DNA from: Nautilus pompilius
Lineage: Eukaryota > Mollusca > Cephalopoda > Nautilida > Nautilidae
Direction of reading: 5' to 3'
Length of the DNA: 64,000 nt
Assembly: GCA_018389105.1 (NCBI GenBank)
Contig: JACATO010001531.1
Coordinates: 248,001 to 312,000, forward strand
Both the position numbers and the translations under genes were made by a program. Within the stretch, counting starts at the first letter, position 1. The number at the start of each line of letters is the position of its first letter. Below are positions 22,916-36,400 of the stretch, in pieces. The notes beneath the pieces are model-generated. The model had not been told where the DNA came from, made no database searches, and saw only the letters and a list, made by a program, of their open reading frames with translations.

Positions 22916-25740
22916 TTACGACAGAATGGGCTGTGGCGCCTCACTGCTGATCCTCTTCCCTCTAGGAACTTACACAGCAACGACAAGCATTTATTTGTCA
23001 AGAAAACTTTGCTTTTCGCTTTTCTTCCTTTTCCGCGCTAGGCACGAAAGAAAAAAACATGTCGTTCACACCAGTTTGGAAAAAGAAGGGTGGGGACACT
23101 CTACTGGCCTCGCAGCCTCTCATAGGAGTCATCTAAACCTGTACGTGGAAGGCCAAGCTGCTGGCTGGTTACCTGTGGGGTGGAAGACCGCCGCTGTTTG
23201 GACACCTCGCCAGGTCCCTTCTTTTATCCTCTCTCGGAGATGACAGCGGCGCGCGAATGGTGATGCAGACGGCTGTTTAAAATTTCTTTTTGATTTTTTT
23301 TTTTTGAAGGTAGAATCTTGTCCAATACATCTCGCTTGATTTTGAACATCGCTTAGCGCGCAGCGTGGCAGCAGTAACCGCAAACTGTCTACCATCCCAG
23401 GGCGCACCTGCTAATAAAACGGACTCTTACCACAGATGTAACGTAGCTTTTCGTTGTGATTTTCCTGAATACCATTGATTCCAAGGGAATTTCAGTCCGT
23501 TGGATGGCGCAACAGGGTTCCTGTCAAGAAAGCCACAAATAACTCTGTGCTTCATAGATATGCAAGATAGATGTGTTTGATCTTAACAGGACATTATGCA
23601 TAGTAAAATATACTCGAGCTCCTAGTATAATAATAATAATCTAAAAACCTCTCCATAATATGCAAATATAAAAAAAAAAAACCAAGCAAGTTTATTGAGC
23701 ATAGTTTGGAATTCATTTTGTAGTTTTTGCTCACATATCCTACTTCCTTCACAAATAATTGGATACCTGACCTTTGTTCGATGATCTCTACACCCAGTCA
23801 TATATCTTGGGTCGAGATCGCGCGGCTCAGATTATTATTTTGTTGTTTTTCTTGCTAGTACATTTTTGTACGCATTGGAATAAAGACCGACAGCGGCGGC
23901 CGGCGGAAAATCGAGAGATAAACCTTGAACTCTCATAGGGAATCAACGTGATTGATGAATGACCCCGCTGGGTGTTCGGCTTCGAAAGTTTCAAACAGAA
24001 GATGAAAAGTAGGAAAAAAGGGCAGTCATCCCGTTAGCTGGCTAGTCACCTCTCAGGGGTGTATATAGTGTGTGTATACACACGTGTAAAAACGATCAGG
24101 GGAGACTGCGAAACATCGAACACGTGCCGCTAGCGCTTTTCACGGGTGAATCAACAAGGGCTTTGAACTGACTTCAGTGTGATAAAGGGAAAAAAAAATG
24201 CAAATATCACCCTTTTATTTAATGAACGGCTTTAGATCTTCGCTAATTATACAGAGCTGTCTTTAGTTACTCCGTTCTTTCTTCGATTCGCACTATGTTG
24301 CAAGGCGCAAAAATAAAGTCCGGTTTTCTCCCAAATCTGAGTTCTAGTAGGGATTTTCTGCACCCTGACCCTTTCCTTTCCTGTCGCCTTGCACATGCTC
24401 GCCACTGAATCACATAGGTGATGGAGCGCGTGGATGGTGCGACCAGAGACGTAGTAGCTATTGCTTTTAGCGCCCGGGACTAATTCATGTGCCTCTTACC
24501 AAGAATCTTCATAATATTATTTGTCATTATTCTAAACTTAAATAGTATTTTTCTGCACCACATAGCGTCCATTAGCCATTGATCAGCGCAGAAATGGTCC
24601 CCAGCAAGATGGCTGCCCTCCAGACCACAGTTACCTCTTCTAGGCAGCGCTCATCCCCGGTCGAGCCTAGGGCAGCAATAAAAAACGTGTTGCCCACAAA
24701 GGGAGATCTAGCCATGTTGAAGCTGATTGTATGGAATGTGACCAATCTTGAGGCGATTGTAACTACTACCGTTATAAGTGATTGTGTTTGGTCTACCTTG
24801 TTCCTTTTGTAGTTTCCTGTTTGGGCGTCATTTTTCATGTTTTCCCAATTGTTCTTAAAGGCCTGGTCTGTTTGTTTTACTCCAAAGTTCTCTACCACTG
24901 GTGCCTGCCTGCTCAACAGTCCGGAAATTCGCCGCCGATTCATCAACTTTCTTGTCCCGTTCGGTATCCATTGAAGAACTATTTTTGGTTGGTGATGCTG
25001 GATGTTAATTGGTGTATAGCATGAACACGGTAATAGTCAACTGGTGGGATGTATTTCCTAAATGCTTGTGGTGGCTGTGAGGAAATAGGTACAGATGATC
25101 GATTTCTCTGATCCTCGTTCTGTGGTCTCCTTTACTGCTCTGTGCATCCATTGAGGACAGGCGACCAGGTTTGGGAATATTTTCGCCTGCTTTGGAATGT
25201 AAGCCTCTGTCCTCGCTTTGTTATTACATTCACATAATTATTGTGAAACTCTCGTCCCCTTCTGGCGTTTCTTTCTGGTGGTCCGGTCCTCAGCTTACAC
25301 TTCTGGGTGTGACGCAAGCCATCACAACTATAAACAATTCATACGTGAGTTCTGTCGCGAAGGCCGAAGCAGTTGCACTCTTCTGGATTATCTCCGTGGG
25401 AGGTGGGGGGGGGTAACTCAAAGCTCCTCTGTTCTTCTGCATTTCGCAAGACTGCGGACACAGTTCCGATTTTAAATGAATGGTAATTAAGAATAAACTT
25501 TAACCCCCTCTCATTGTGGTGGAAATATATGTAGTTTTTGTCACTAGCAAGGCCTGGAATGGACGATTGTCGATAAGTAAATGGCGCATGTGACTGGGGT
25601 AGAAGCCCTCAGAATTGTGAGCGTGCGGGTTCCCTGTCTCCCTTTTTGGCTGTTAGCGTAAGAAATGTGAACTTTTATTTTACAAATCGTGTTGATATCT
25701 CGCACCTTTGCGTTGCTTTAATGGGAGAAGCAGCGAACCA
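22916..25740. other. No gene recognised; open frames on both strands at 24.6-25.5 kb
   Basis: CpG stays frequent to about 25,735. Two blocks, 24,572-24,946 (124 codons, minus; 77 codons, plus) and 25,132-25,475, are freer of stops than the surroundings but show no family I recognise. They may be part of an unrecognised repeat. A CpG-rich block lies at 23,880-24,140. Confidence 0.5.
23469..23496 (+). repeat. Short dispersed repeat, copy 2
   Basis: Matches 10,990-11,017 at 26 of 28 positions (ATACCATTGATTCCAAGGGA then ATTTCAGT). Confidence 0.6.
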
Positions 25741-28700
25741 TTTTGGTAAAGGAGTCTACAACAGCAATTGTACTGTTTTTTCAAATATTTAATTAATTTC
25801 TTAATTATGCTAAATTGACAGAAAATTTTGATTTGTCAAAAAAAAGTTTCATACGAATAATATAATGATTTATTTTAAAATAACTTGAATCGCCAAGTGT
25901 AAACATTATTTGTCGGTATTTGGCAGCAGTTTTTGGCTACTTACTTCGCTGGAACTTCCTCCTCCTCATTTGTTTATCACATGACAGACATTATCTTATG
26001 CCATTTTTTCTTGGTCTACATTAAGGTGGTGGTGCTAAAATATGCAAAATTATGGATAGTGAGTTTTCCTCAAAGACAAGTTATGTCATAGTGATTAAAA
26101 ATTGTTCATTTATCACCCTTATACACATTCGTGGAATAAACTCGCACTGCTGAGCGATTATCGGCTTGCTGACGTTTCAGAAGACCGGGTTATTAATAGT
26201 GGTACTTGCAGCAGTATCATACCCTAGTTCCTTTCTGAAGTCCAAAACAATTATTCTTTTTTGAAGGGTAGTTTGATAGTTGGATCTCGTAATGATGCTA
26301 GAGAATACAACATAATGAAAAGCAATTTACAGAGGGTGAAATGTCAGCTTTAACAGAACTGCTCACTCTCTTTAGATACTATTATAGACAATCTTTGATA
26401 ATATTTTCGTTGACCTTTTTTTGTTGCAAATCCAAGGCCATTTATAAAGTCATTCCAACTTTGGTGCATAAAAGGTAATTTGAATGAAATTTTAGTACTT
26501 TTTTATCTTGGATAAAGCCAAAGTCAAATCATAAAACTTGACCTTTTTTAGTTTTTAGACTGTTAACTGGTATAAATTCAATCTCTCTGGGCAAACTAAA
26601 CTGGCATTTGTGACCAACAGTTTTTGGCACATAAGACCTGATTCAAAATGTCGCTTAATAAATAGTGTTTTTGATTTGCAATAATAAAACTAGAAAGATT
26701 GCTATGAGAGTTTCTTATTTTCCAGCTTTCATCTTTTAAAAAGTCTGTTGTTACAGATGGTATTTATATTTGCTGAATGGAATAATTATTGCATCTGGGT
26801 TGCTGTAAAAGATCGATCACAATTATATCTATATATATGTACATGAAGTGTATGAGAGAATCTTAAGAAGAATAGTAAATTTCAGACCGCTTAGTTTTTA
26901 GATAAAATGATGCTGTAAATATTGAGAATGTATTAGTGTACACATGACAAGCATCAAAACTAATGCATAATTATTTAAATTTTATTTATCGACAATATAT
27001 ATTTTGGAGTACTTTTAACACGAGCTAATTGGAAACTAAAAAGAATAGGTGTAAAACTGGTCACCAGACACAGATTGATAACATTACGCTTTTTAACTAT
27101 TTAAGAATATTTAAAAGAACAAACAAAATACTTTGCAAATATATTTAGATCATATATTGAAAATAGGGTGTTTTTTTACATTCTTTTACTTAACTGAGTA
27201 TTTTGGTTAACAGTAAAAAAAGTAGTCAACATTTGGTTTATGTAATATGAAATATCCTTTTATTTTTCTAATAGTTTTACTAGCAGAAGTTCACTGCATA
27301 TAGTACATACTCTTGCCATTGTAATTACACTGTAACTCAATGTTATAATTTTATTATACTAGTTGTCAAAGCTGCAATGATTAAAAATTTTCTAGACAAC
27401 CTTTGTTCCTTCAGTTACTATAAATGAAAAATAATCAAATGCAATGATCAAATAATTATTGTTTAAAAGATGTATAAATCTGTATAAAACAACAACAAAC
27501 AAATACTAAAAGCTATGCCATTGATTGTTGATGGTTTTTGATGCTGCTGATGTTTGTAAAGCTACAGACGTAACCTTCTTTTACTCCATCAGTAAGCTGT
27601 TCTACATGTATGTCTTTTGATATTTAACCCTTCTAAACCATTTAGAGCTGCTGTTTCATGAGCAAAATTAAACTTTCTTTTATGTTTGCTATTCCAAAAT
27701 GAAACAAACCTACCTGAATAGCATTGAAGTGTGAATATAAAACAGTATATTCTTAATTTAGCTTTGTGATACAAACATGATCTTCTAACTGTCAAAAATA
27801 AAACATCAATAAAGGCAAAAGCAAACCCTTTTCCTATTTCTTCTTACCTTGGTAATTTATTTGTTTTACTCTAGCAGCTGCTGGTTACATTCCAGTTGTT
27901 TACTTTCTGGAATTTTTTAATAGTGTATTTCCAAAAGAGACAATAAGCATTCTTCTAGCAGCCAGACTTGTGGAAATTAACTGATGAAAGTAAAATTAAA
28001 TATTACCTTTATTCCTTTTCTTTTGTTCTGTAATTGTTTTATGCATGTCTAAGTCATGAATGACACATGGTTCTATGAAATTAGAATTACATATAAAAAT
28101 AATAAAATAGGCAAAAGTTTGTATATAAATATATATGCCATAATGATATTAGTAATAATAGAAATATTGTCCATATGAGCTCAAAAACTAAATGTAGCTT
28201 TTGGAATCTGCTAGAAAATGTAAAATGTAAATTACTAATCTATATAAATTGGGAGCATCTCTTTTGTTTTTGTGCATGTGTCGCTTTGCCTCTAGTACTC
28301 TAAAGCAAACGTATACTTGGAAGTTGTTGGTGTTCCAGAAAACCTGTAGATACTACAGTCTTTGGAATCATGTGCCCTGATATAGAGCACACAGTGTACA
28401 TACCTATGTTTAAAAATTTCACTTGTGACCATTCATTGCTAGTTCCAACATCAGCAACAGGAGGATTACATGTCTGTTTTATGTCTTAACTTTTAGTTAA
28501 GATCTGTTTGGCCACAAAAGTATCCAAGTCATCAAAAATGTTGAAATAGCATTATGCAGTTCTGCTTGACTGTCTTTTACCAACTTAATTTCTCTGTTTT
28601 GAAAATCTACATGAGCTAGAGTCCACTTTCAGTTTGTTTAATTGTTTGCAAATATTTTCTTAGAAGAATACTTTAAGCTCATTAAACTCCTGGGAATTTT

Positions 28701-28835
28701 CAGTATTTTTCCCTGCTTACTGATTTAGCTTTTTTTTTTTAGTTAGTTTCCATTGAAGTATAGTACCAGTACTTCTAATAGGGAAAGTTATATCAAAAGA
28801 ACCACCTCTAAACATTCCCATTCTGCTCCAGTATT
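25741..28835. other. AT-rich, CpG-poor DNA without recognised gene
   Basis: CpG becomes scarce after about 26.4 kb. Only short chance open frames are seen. The sequence is A/T-rich and fairly complex, as expected for old intron or intergenic DNA. Confidence 0.6.
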
Positions 28836-29125
28836 GGGTGGCCTACCAGTTAGGCTCCCGGACTGTCAAGTTTGAGGGTTGGAGTTTGATTTGGCATACC
28901 CCTCTCTGGCATGGCATTTTTCTCATTCTTTCTTCACCAGCTGGTCTTATGGGTTTTTCTGGCCACTCCAGGTTCCTCTCAAATAAAAAAAATGAAGAGT
29001 TTTAATGAAGATTTCCTTGCCGAAGTGGGCATTGTGAGGCTTTCCTGCTGCAGGATAACAAATAGCTGTGGCACTATCTATGCTGCATCTCCAGGGTAGC
29101 TTCACTTGCAGAAACTGGTCAAAGA
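28836..29125 (+). mobile_element. tRNA-derived SINE, copy 1
   Basis: The head resembles a tRNA gene with an RNA polymerase III promoter: A box TGGCCTACCAGTTAGG at 28,839-28,854 and B box GGTTGGAGTTT at 28,877-28,887 (consensus GGTTCGANTCC). A body of about 230 bp follows with ATGGGTTTTTCTGGCCACTC and a conserved end CCAGGGTAGCTTCACTTGCA. The whole aligns with the minus-strand copy at 60,370-60,687, so head and body belong to one family. About 290 bp long, CpG-depleted, hence old. Confidence 0.85.
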
Positions 29126-29439
29126 AAATAAGCCAATGATGACAAAAATCCATGGTCCAGTGCAATTTGGAATTCTTTTTTTCACCCAAAATCATGTTAT
29201 ATTCTGGATCTATTTAGAAGAAATGGGTAAAAATGATGTATTAACAACACAGGCTTACTTGATATCACATGTCCACTTCTCTATCTTGATCTAAAAATGC
29301 CTCATGGAGTATAAAAATATGAATTTAAAAATGCATGCTGATGGGTATATAAATGTGCAGTTGTAAAATGGCATTGGGCAGGTTAAAGTTGTTGGAAATT
29401 TAAATTTTCCACAGTCAGTAATCTACCAATTATGTTATC

Positions 29440-30414
29440 TTCAGATTGTGGATGTTAACAATGGACTCAACAGAGGCCATTTCTGTTTTTAGGTGTTTAT
29501 AATGAACAGAGCAGTGGATCTACATAAGAGGATAGCTTAATCACTGTTGCCCAGATCTAATGATGCTTGCTGGCTGGCAGAAAGACTTCAGTGTGCAGAC
29601 AGACAAATCATTAGAAATTGATTTCATACTAGGTGTTCATTTTTTTTAAAGCAAGTGTTATCTGTATACTTGATTATCTTTAGCAAGACTCTATCATCAT
29701 TTAACAATGGTCCAGTAGCAGTCATTGATGTTTTCTGATAAAAGTTTGGAATTTTTTCACAGCTAGTTAACTACTATGTTGTTGCCATTGATGTTCAAGA
29801 TAATCTCTCTGGTGTGGAAATGTAATGAGGTAGAGAGAAATTATTGCTGATAGAACCAGGATCTTGATCACTATTCAATGTTGCTTGACCAGTCAAAGGT
29901 ATCTGGATAAAATTGAAACCCATAGTGCTATCTCTTTATCAGCAAATGGCACCAGGGTTTGTGTTACAAGACTACAATACTAGGCCATACAGTATTATGA
30001 TTATCACTGCTTTCCTTAGGGAAATAATAACATCACTACAATGGACTGCCCAACCATGTCTCCTGATCTTGGATCCACTGAACATATCTGGAACATTCTT
30101 GTAAAAGTTTAAGCCAGGAGTGGACAGCATTTCCAGGTAGAGTGGTAAGATATTTCAAGCATGTACAAAGATATGCATAATCTTGACATAAAATCATCCA
30201 TTACTGACCTTTACCTGTCAAGTGTCTTGGGATTTTTTTACTCTATAGGTGCCTGTATAAATTATAACATTTCTCCATTAAAACACTGTAATAAAATCTA
30301 TGGTATATTTTGTACAAGCAATGACTTTTATAACTTTTATGATAACTTCACAAATGGGATTAACTATATGATGTCAAATTCCAGTAGCCTTCCATTTTGC
30401 AAGCATTATGTATA

Positions 30415-30415
<1 letters not shown>
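29440..30415 (+). pseudogene. Tc1 transposase remnant (family C)
   Basis: The frame at 29,913-30,104 reads PIVLSLYQQMAPGFVLQDYN, then TRPYSIMIITAFLRE, ending LLILDPLNISG. This is the Tc1 segment with the second catalytic Asp (QQDNARPH-like) and ITAFLRE helix. In another frame 30,041-30,090 gives WTAQPCLLILDP or, shifted, CPTMSPDLGSTEHIWNIL, the third catalytic box with Glu kept. The noncoding tail (30,236-30,415) aligns with the tail of the minus-strand copy at 20,050-20,210. Upstream to about 29,440 fragments are consistent with the earlier part of the protein but more decayed. Non-functional. Confidence 0.85.

Positions 30416-30442
<27 letters not shown>
30416..30442. repeat. (TAA)n microsatellite
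   Basis: A short AAT/TAA run directly after the tail of the Tc1 remnant. Confidence 0.85.
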
Positions 30443-30445
<3 letters not shown>

Positions 30446-33400
30446 TATTCTAATTTTGCAGACTGGTTTAACTTAATTCTTTGAGTCTTCAGGTGGTTAG
30501 AGTTTGCATATAAAATTAGATATATTTGACTCTTTCCAGCATTTTCCCAATATTAATTATTTTTAACTAGTAAATTATACTTTAAAATTATTGTAGTTAT
30601 AGCAAATACTTTAAGATTTTTTCAGTTTGATATTTTATGTATACTGAATTAAGATAAAAATGTTACAAGTTTTTATGTTAAATATTTTTAAGAGAATAAA
30701 ACACCTGAATAATTTTTTTTTATACTTTTGAAGTACTCATAAATGGATTGCTATTAAAAATTTCTGTGATGTTTGTCTTGTTTCCTGTCTATTGGCTGGT
30801 CGAAATTAGAATTAAAACCCTTCACTAAGCTAGGCTGTTAGTCATTTGTATGATGTCAGTAATGCAAGTAATGAACTGGAATACTTTTCCTTAGATAATG
30901 AGACTTTTTATATAGATTTATTACACACCTTCATAGAGTGTGCATTCTGATTTCTTTTCAGCCTTTGTAGGTTCCTGATAATTCTAGGCCTAATAGTCCA
31001 TGGGGTCAAAGCTATATTAAATGTCACTGAAAGAGATCAGATGCAGTATAAAAAATGCTTTTCTTTTGTTGAAGATCTCTGGTTTGTATCATCGTTGACT
31101 TTAAATAGCTTTTATTCAGGAGGAAAGAAATTAATTTAGACAAATGAAAAGTTTGCGTTTGAAGCATTGTTCTTTTTATTCTGTTTCTTTTATGACATAG
31201 AATAAGAATACACCATCATAAGAACATATTGTTGATTTGAATGCTCAATTTTCTCTGTGTTAACAGATGTAAGAATACCTACTCAAAAAATGTCTTCAAA
31301 CTGCCTAACAAGATAGGTAATGCTTGAAGCTTTCTTATTTAGCTGCCACACCATAGCATTTGCTTAGTTGAATAAAGGCCAATCTTAAGTAAAGTGTTTA
31401 AACATTGTCCCGAAACTAGTCTTGAGAAGCTGCATAGGTCAGAAACCACTCTGCTCTGACACTAGTAATGAGTGCCATATGAGCTATTCCAGCCTCTTGA
31501 CATTTTAAAAATATGATTTTATTTTAATAATTAATCAGTTTTGACTTTTGTGCTTTTCAAAAAATATATATCTTAAAGCATGACTTAGGAATTTGGAAGG
31601 TTGAGGAAATTGTAATACTTTCTCTGAGAATCTAATAGGATAACAGTACAACACTATGTATATAATTTACTATAAACAAAATCTGCCATATGCAAGCAAA
31701 ACATATTTGTTTTTATTCTTATTGTCAGTGTTATATAATAGTGTAGTATTTCACATGGCAATAAAACAAAATTGTGAAAGCTTGACTTTTCTATGAGTAC
31801 TGTATTGTGGTGCCAAAAAGATATCTTGTCATCACCCTTTGCTGAAATAGTACTTGATAGGAGACCAGGTCAATCCAAGATGGTAAATTATTCAAGTGTC
31901 ATTGGCAAACCTAATGAAAAGCCCAGCAGGATTTTTCGTTTTCAGATGGGAGAGGAGAATAGAGAAACCCCCATAGCTAGCTGACTGGTAAAGAAAGCCT
32001 GCTAGAGAGATGTTTTATGCCCTTATGAACAACTATTCTAGGTTAGCATTGATGCGTTCATACTTACATACCACCAGAGATTGTTTTCAGAATACTTTAT
32101 TTATTTTGATCAATTTTATCATAGTTTTCACAATAATTAAACATTGTTTTTATTTTTAATTAAATAATAACAACAAAGCTGCAAGCCACTTGAAAGTGTA
32201 GACCAGAATCTGCCAGAACAGGTAAGTGGCAAGAACCTAAACCGGAGACATTGCAAAAAAAATGCAAAGGAGACTCTTCACCGAAATATGTCTGAACACA
32301 CTGTTAAAAAAACAAAAACAAAATTACTCTGATATTATAAAGGATAAGGGCCAACATACCTGCTTGATGAATAATATGTTTATTAGTGGCTTGTATACTT
32401 GGGTTAATCAAAAGGAACATCTTGAAAAGCCTGGCAAAAGAATAAAATTCTTTTCATTTTAGAACTATGGGATTCAGAATGACAGCAATAGAAAAATCTA
32501 AATTGATTTGCAGTCAAGCAAAAAAAAATTCTTTATAATTATGCTTTAGGCATTGTTATCAGTGGTAAATCTGTTATCAAAATCAAGTATACCTGGGTTA
32601 TAGTTAAATGTTTTCATTATTTTAAAGAGTTTTAACAGTTTACAAGTTTGATTCAAGTTTGTGAGATTTTATTTGTGATATTGACTGATTTTGAAATGTT
32701 TTATTTTAGATGCCATCTTTATATATCATTACTAATATATACATCATATTAAGCAGTTGCCTAGGTTAATAAAAAATAATTTTAAAGCTCCTATAGCTTG
32801 TCTTGAAAATAAATTCTGCCTTTTGTGTGCATGTGTGTTCCAATTATTTAATCGATGATGATACAAGGTTATTTTGTCTGTTAAATATATTTAAGAAATT
32901 TTGGCTAACTAATTGGACATGATTTTTTAGTGTTCTGTTATTAATTAATTAATTTCGCAATGCAAAAATATTTATTTTAGTTGATGGATACGCTTTAGTA
33001 TATGGTACTACTCAGTGTTTATGAAGGCCTAAGATAAGGGAGAAGAGTGAATAATTTTTAAGGTATCACTGTGAAGTTTTAGAAAATACGGTGAGTTCTT
33101 TCTAGCATTTCTTGCAGTTTTTAAATCACACACACAGATCATATTTTCAATTTAAAAAAGAAACTAACCATTTATGTTAATTTTCAGAAGTAGAATAACT
33201 TAGCTATTTTGAAGTTACAGAACTATTAAAATTTTTCTACTTTCCATTTTTTGCTTTTCTTATTTTTTTGAAAATTAAGTGTCATTTACTTGCCATCACC
33301 ACTATGACTGAATGGATATGACTTTTTAAACTTGAGTTAATAATAATACCTGCTCTCTGAGTATTAGAGTGAGATGTAGTTGGCCAAACTTGATGCTTGA

Positions 33401-36400
33401 CAGATTGCCCGTGTCACACTGTGATGGAAGAGTGTATTGATGGGTTAGCTGAGATGCCTCTACTGTTTATGAGTTAGGCAGTTTGATCAGAAATTGGCAA
33501 ATTGGGCTTGTGTCCCTACTTTTGTTAAGTTAATGGATATGACACTGATGCTAAATAGAAATGGCACTCAGAACACTGATACTACCTTTTCATTGTTGTT
33601 GTTTAAAAAGAAAAAGGGATGAAGATTGATTTAAAATTATCAGGTCACTAAGGTCTTTGTCAGATTACACTGTAATCTTCCAGACCAAATGCCAGTTTAG
33701 TTATATTTTTAATTACTTTTTTAACACAAACAGCAGTTATTCAGAAATAAAATTTTAGTTGTCTTAATAACAGTTATCTCGAATTTTTACTCTAGAGAAA
33801 GAGCAGGAAAAAAAATGGAGTATCTGCGATTTTATAGTGAAATCATGGAAATTTTTAAAAAATCTAGCAGTTTAAAAATGAAATTTATATTTTGACAAAC
33901 CATATGATTTTAAAATGAAATTATTAAAAAATCAATCCTTAAAAAATTTAAAAGGGAATACGAAAATGTAAATGGTATAGGTAAACTTTTTTTTTAAAGA
34001 TCTAATTTTCAGTTCATATTCAGAACATTAGACCTAAATTTTCATATTTCTGAAAATTTCAGTTTGATTTATGGATAATAAACTATTTTTGATTGCAGTT
34101 TTTGCTGTCACTTTCTAAGAATCAGCCTATTAACAAGAAAAATATGAAGATAAAGCTCCAACATCAAATTTATAAAACAAAAGAATTACTTTGTGATGCT
34201 GACAAAAGCATTTTGAAAAATGGAAACAATTTTCAGTGGGTAGAGTCATAAATGGTGATTTTAGGAGATTGAATGGCTAGAAATGTTTCTGTTTTACTGT
34301 ACCATAAGTTATTTTAGACACTAATAAAAAAACAAACACTTTCCCACCATCTGATGTTTTGAAAGCCATTGACAGAAAAACCTAAGGAGTCATATACTTA
34401 ATACAAACTCATTAGTGATTTTAGTAGTTGGTAATTTGGATGTGGATTTGTTGTTTTATGAGAAAGTTGTTAATCATTTGAAATCTTCTAAGGTTGAAAG
34501 CTCCAGTAGAGCCAGCTTAAAATACTGAAGAGAAATACTTAATCATTTCTTGTTTTATAAAACAACAAATGAAGGCTCTGTGCAAATAATTTGAAAATCT
34601 CAAATTAAACTAGTTCATAACATGGTAGTGTAGATTTGTTTTTTAAAACTTTTTGGCAAGTACTGTGGTGGATATAAAACAATGGTGATATTGGAATTAG
34701 CCAAATTATGTTTTCATACCTTTGAATGAATGGGTTATGCAAAAAAAGAGAAAATAATTATATTATATCACTTTGCTTCTCCAAAATAACACTAACTCAG
34801 CTATTAAAAAAAACATCTTCAAGTCATCTACACCTTTTTTAAAAAAAGAAAAATTCCAATTGATTAACTTTTAGTTAAATGGCTAGGAAATTCAAGCTTT
34901 CAGAGCTTGGTATAAAATTTACTGTATTCTTCTGATGTCATTTCTATAGTACCTATATTCCGTGTTTTCATAATTTGGTCTGGATTATTTATAATTTAGT
35001 GCAGGATCTTTTTTTTTTTTTTTGTTTTTAACTCTGTAGCTGGCTGATTGATAATTTGGCTGCTCATTTAAGTTTATAGAAGCTGTGTAACTTTTATTCC
35101 AGTTGGAAAATTATGGAATATTTACATATACTTAAAATTTTTTTGTTGCATTTGTTACCCCTGTTAATATTGTAAAATTTATGCACATTTAAAATGCCTA
35201 TCAGCTACTTATGAATTATACTCAAATACACAAAGTAGATAATTTTTAACAAAACAACAAAAATCCAAGTAATTAATTCATAAAAAAAAATTACTGCATT
35301 CATTCATTACCCGACGCGATGTGAGAATATCTATTCATAATTCATCTTAATTTTCTTCTAAATAAATGAGCTGTATACTGGTTACACAAAAAGGAAACAA
35401 CACCAATGTTTAGAAAATAATGAATATCACTTGAGCAAAAAGCTAATGTTTAAGAATGATATACATTCATTAGTAGCATTCTGTATTAATAAGAGAGAGG
35501 ATTAATATGTCATTACTAGTTTATATAAAGTTTGTCTAATAATACATAGTCGTTCATTTTTATTTCCTGAATGAAGACTCCACTTTTTTTTAAGATCACA
35601 AATAAAGAATGTTTGTGAATTTATTAAAAACTTTATAAATCATATTAATGAAAGAACATTTGAAAAATGTACTTTCTGAGCTGCCGTATTAGTGGATATC
35701 TGAAACTATAAAATTAATAAAAAATTTCATTGATCATAGAGAAAATATTATGAAAAGTAATAAAAATGTAACATTTTAACAAAATTATACTTAAAAATAA
35801 AGATTATTTAAATATTTCTTAAAATTTGGTATTCAGAAGTAATATTAGTAATATGAATACATTGTCACTTCAGTATTTTTATTTTGTTGCATATACCCCT
35901 ATAAAAGTTGGGTTTTTAGCATATCTTTTTGGCCCTGAAATTATCAACTTATATGCATGGGGTGTACTTCCTGCAGAAGAAATATACATACTAGTATTAA
36001 ATAAAATCTTAGTTTTTTTCTGTAGTGCTTTTAAGAAGTTAAAAACATTGGCATTATTTTGCACATTTAAAATTGATGGCATTTTGAAAAATGTCTAATA
36101 AATAATTAAACAAAAGTGTTACACATGAATTGAATACATGTGGGAGGAAGGATGGGATGTAATTGAAATGACAAAGAAAGTGATCAGGAGGAATTAAGTG
36201 ACAAAGACAATATTTATCATATGAGTTAACCCAAGTGCTAATTGAAGAATTATTTGCTGATGATAGTGAAGAAAGTTTCTATGGCTTTGAATAATAGCTA
36301 TTCTTTTTTATGGGAATCACTGTAAATACATTCTGTATCTTGAGTAAACTTTATTTTCTTATTTATAATGCATTCAACTACACCTATAATTGATCAGCAA

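Noticed and set aside
36231..36288. QVLIEELFADDSEESFYGFE on the plus strand
   Set aside because: Acidic ends of this kind occur in some transposases, but no other part of one is nearby; twenty codons are not enough.
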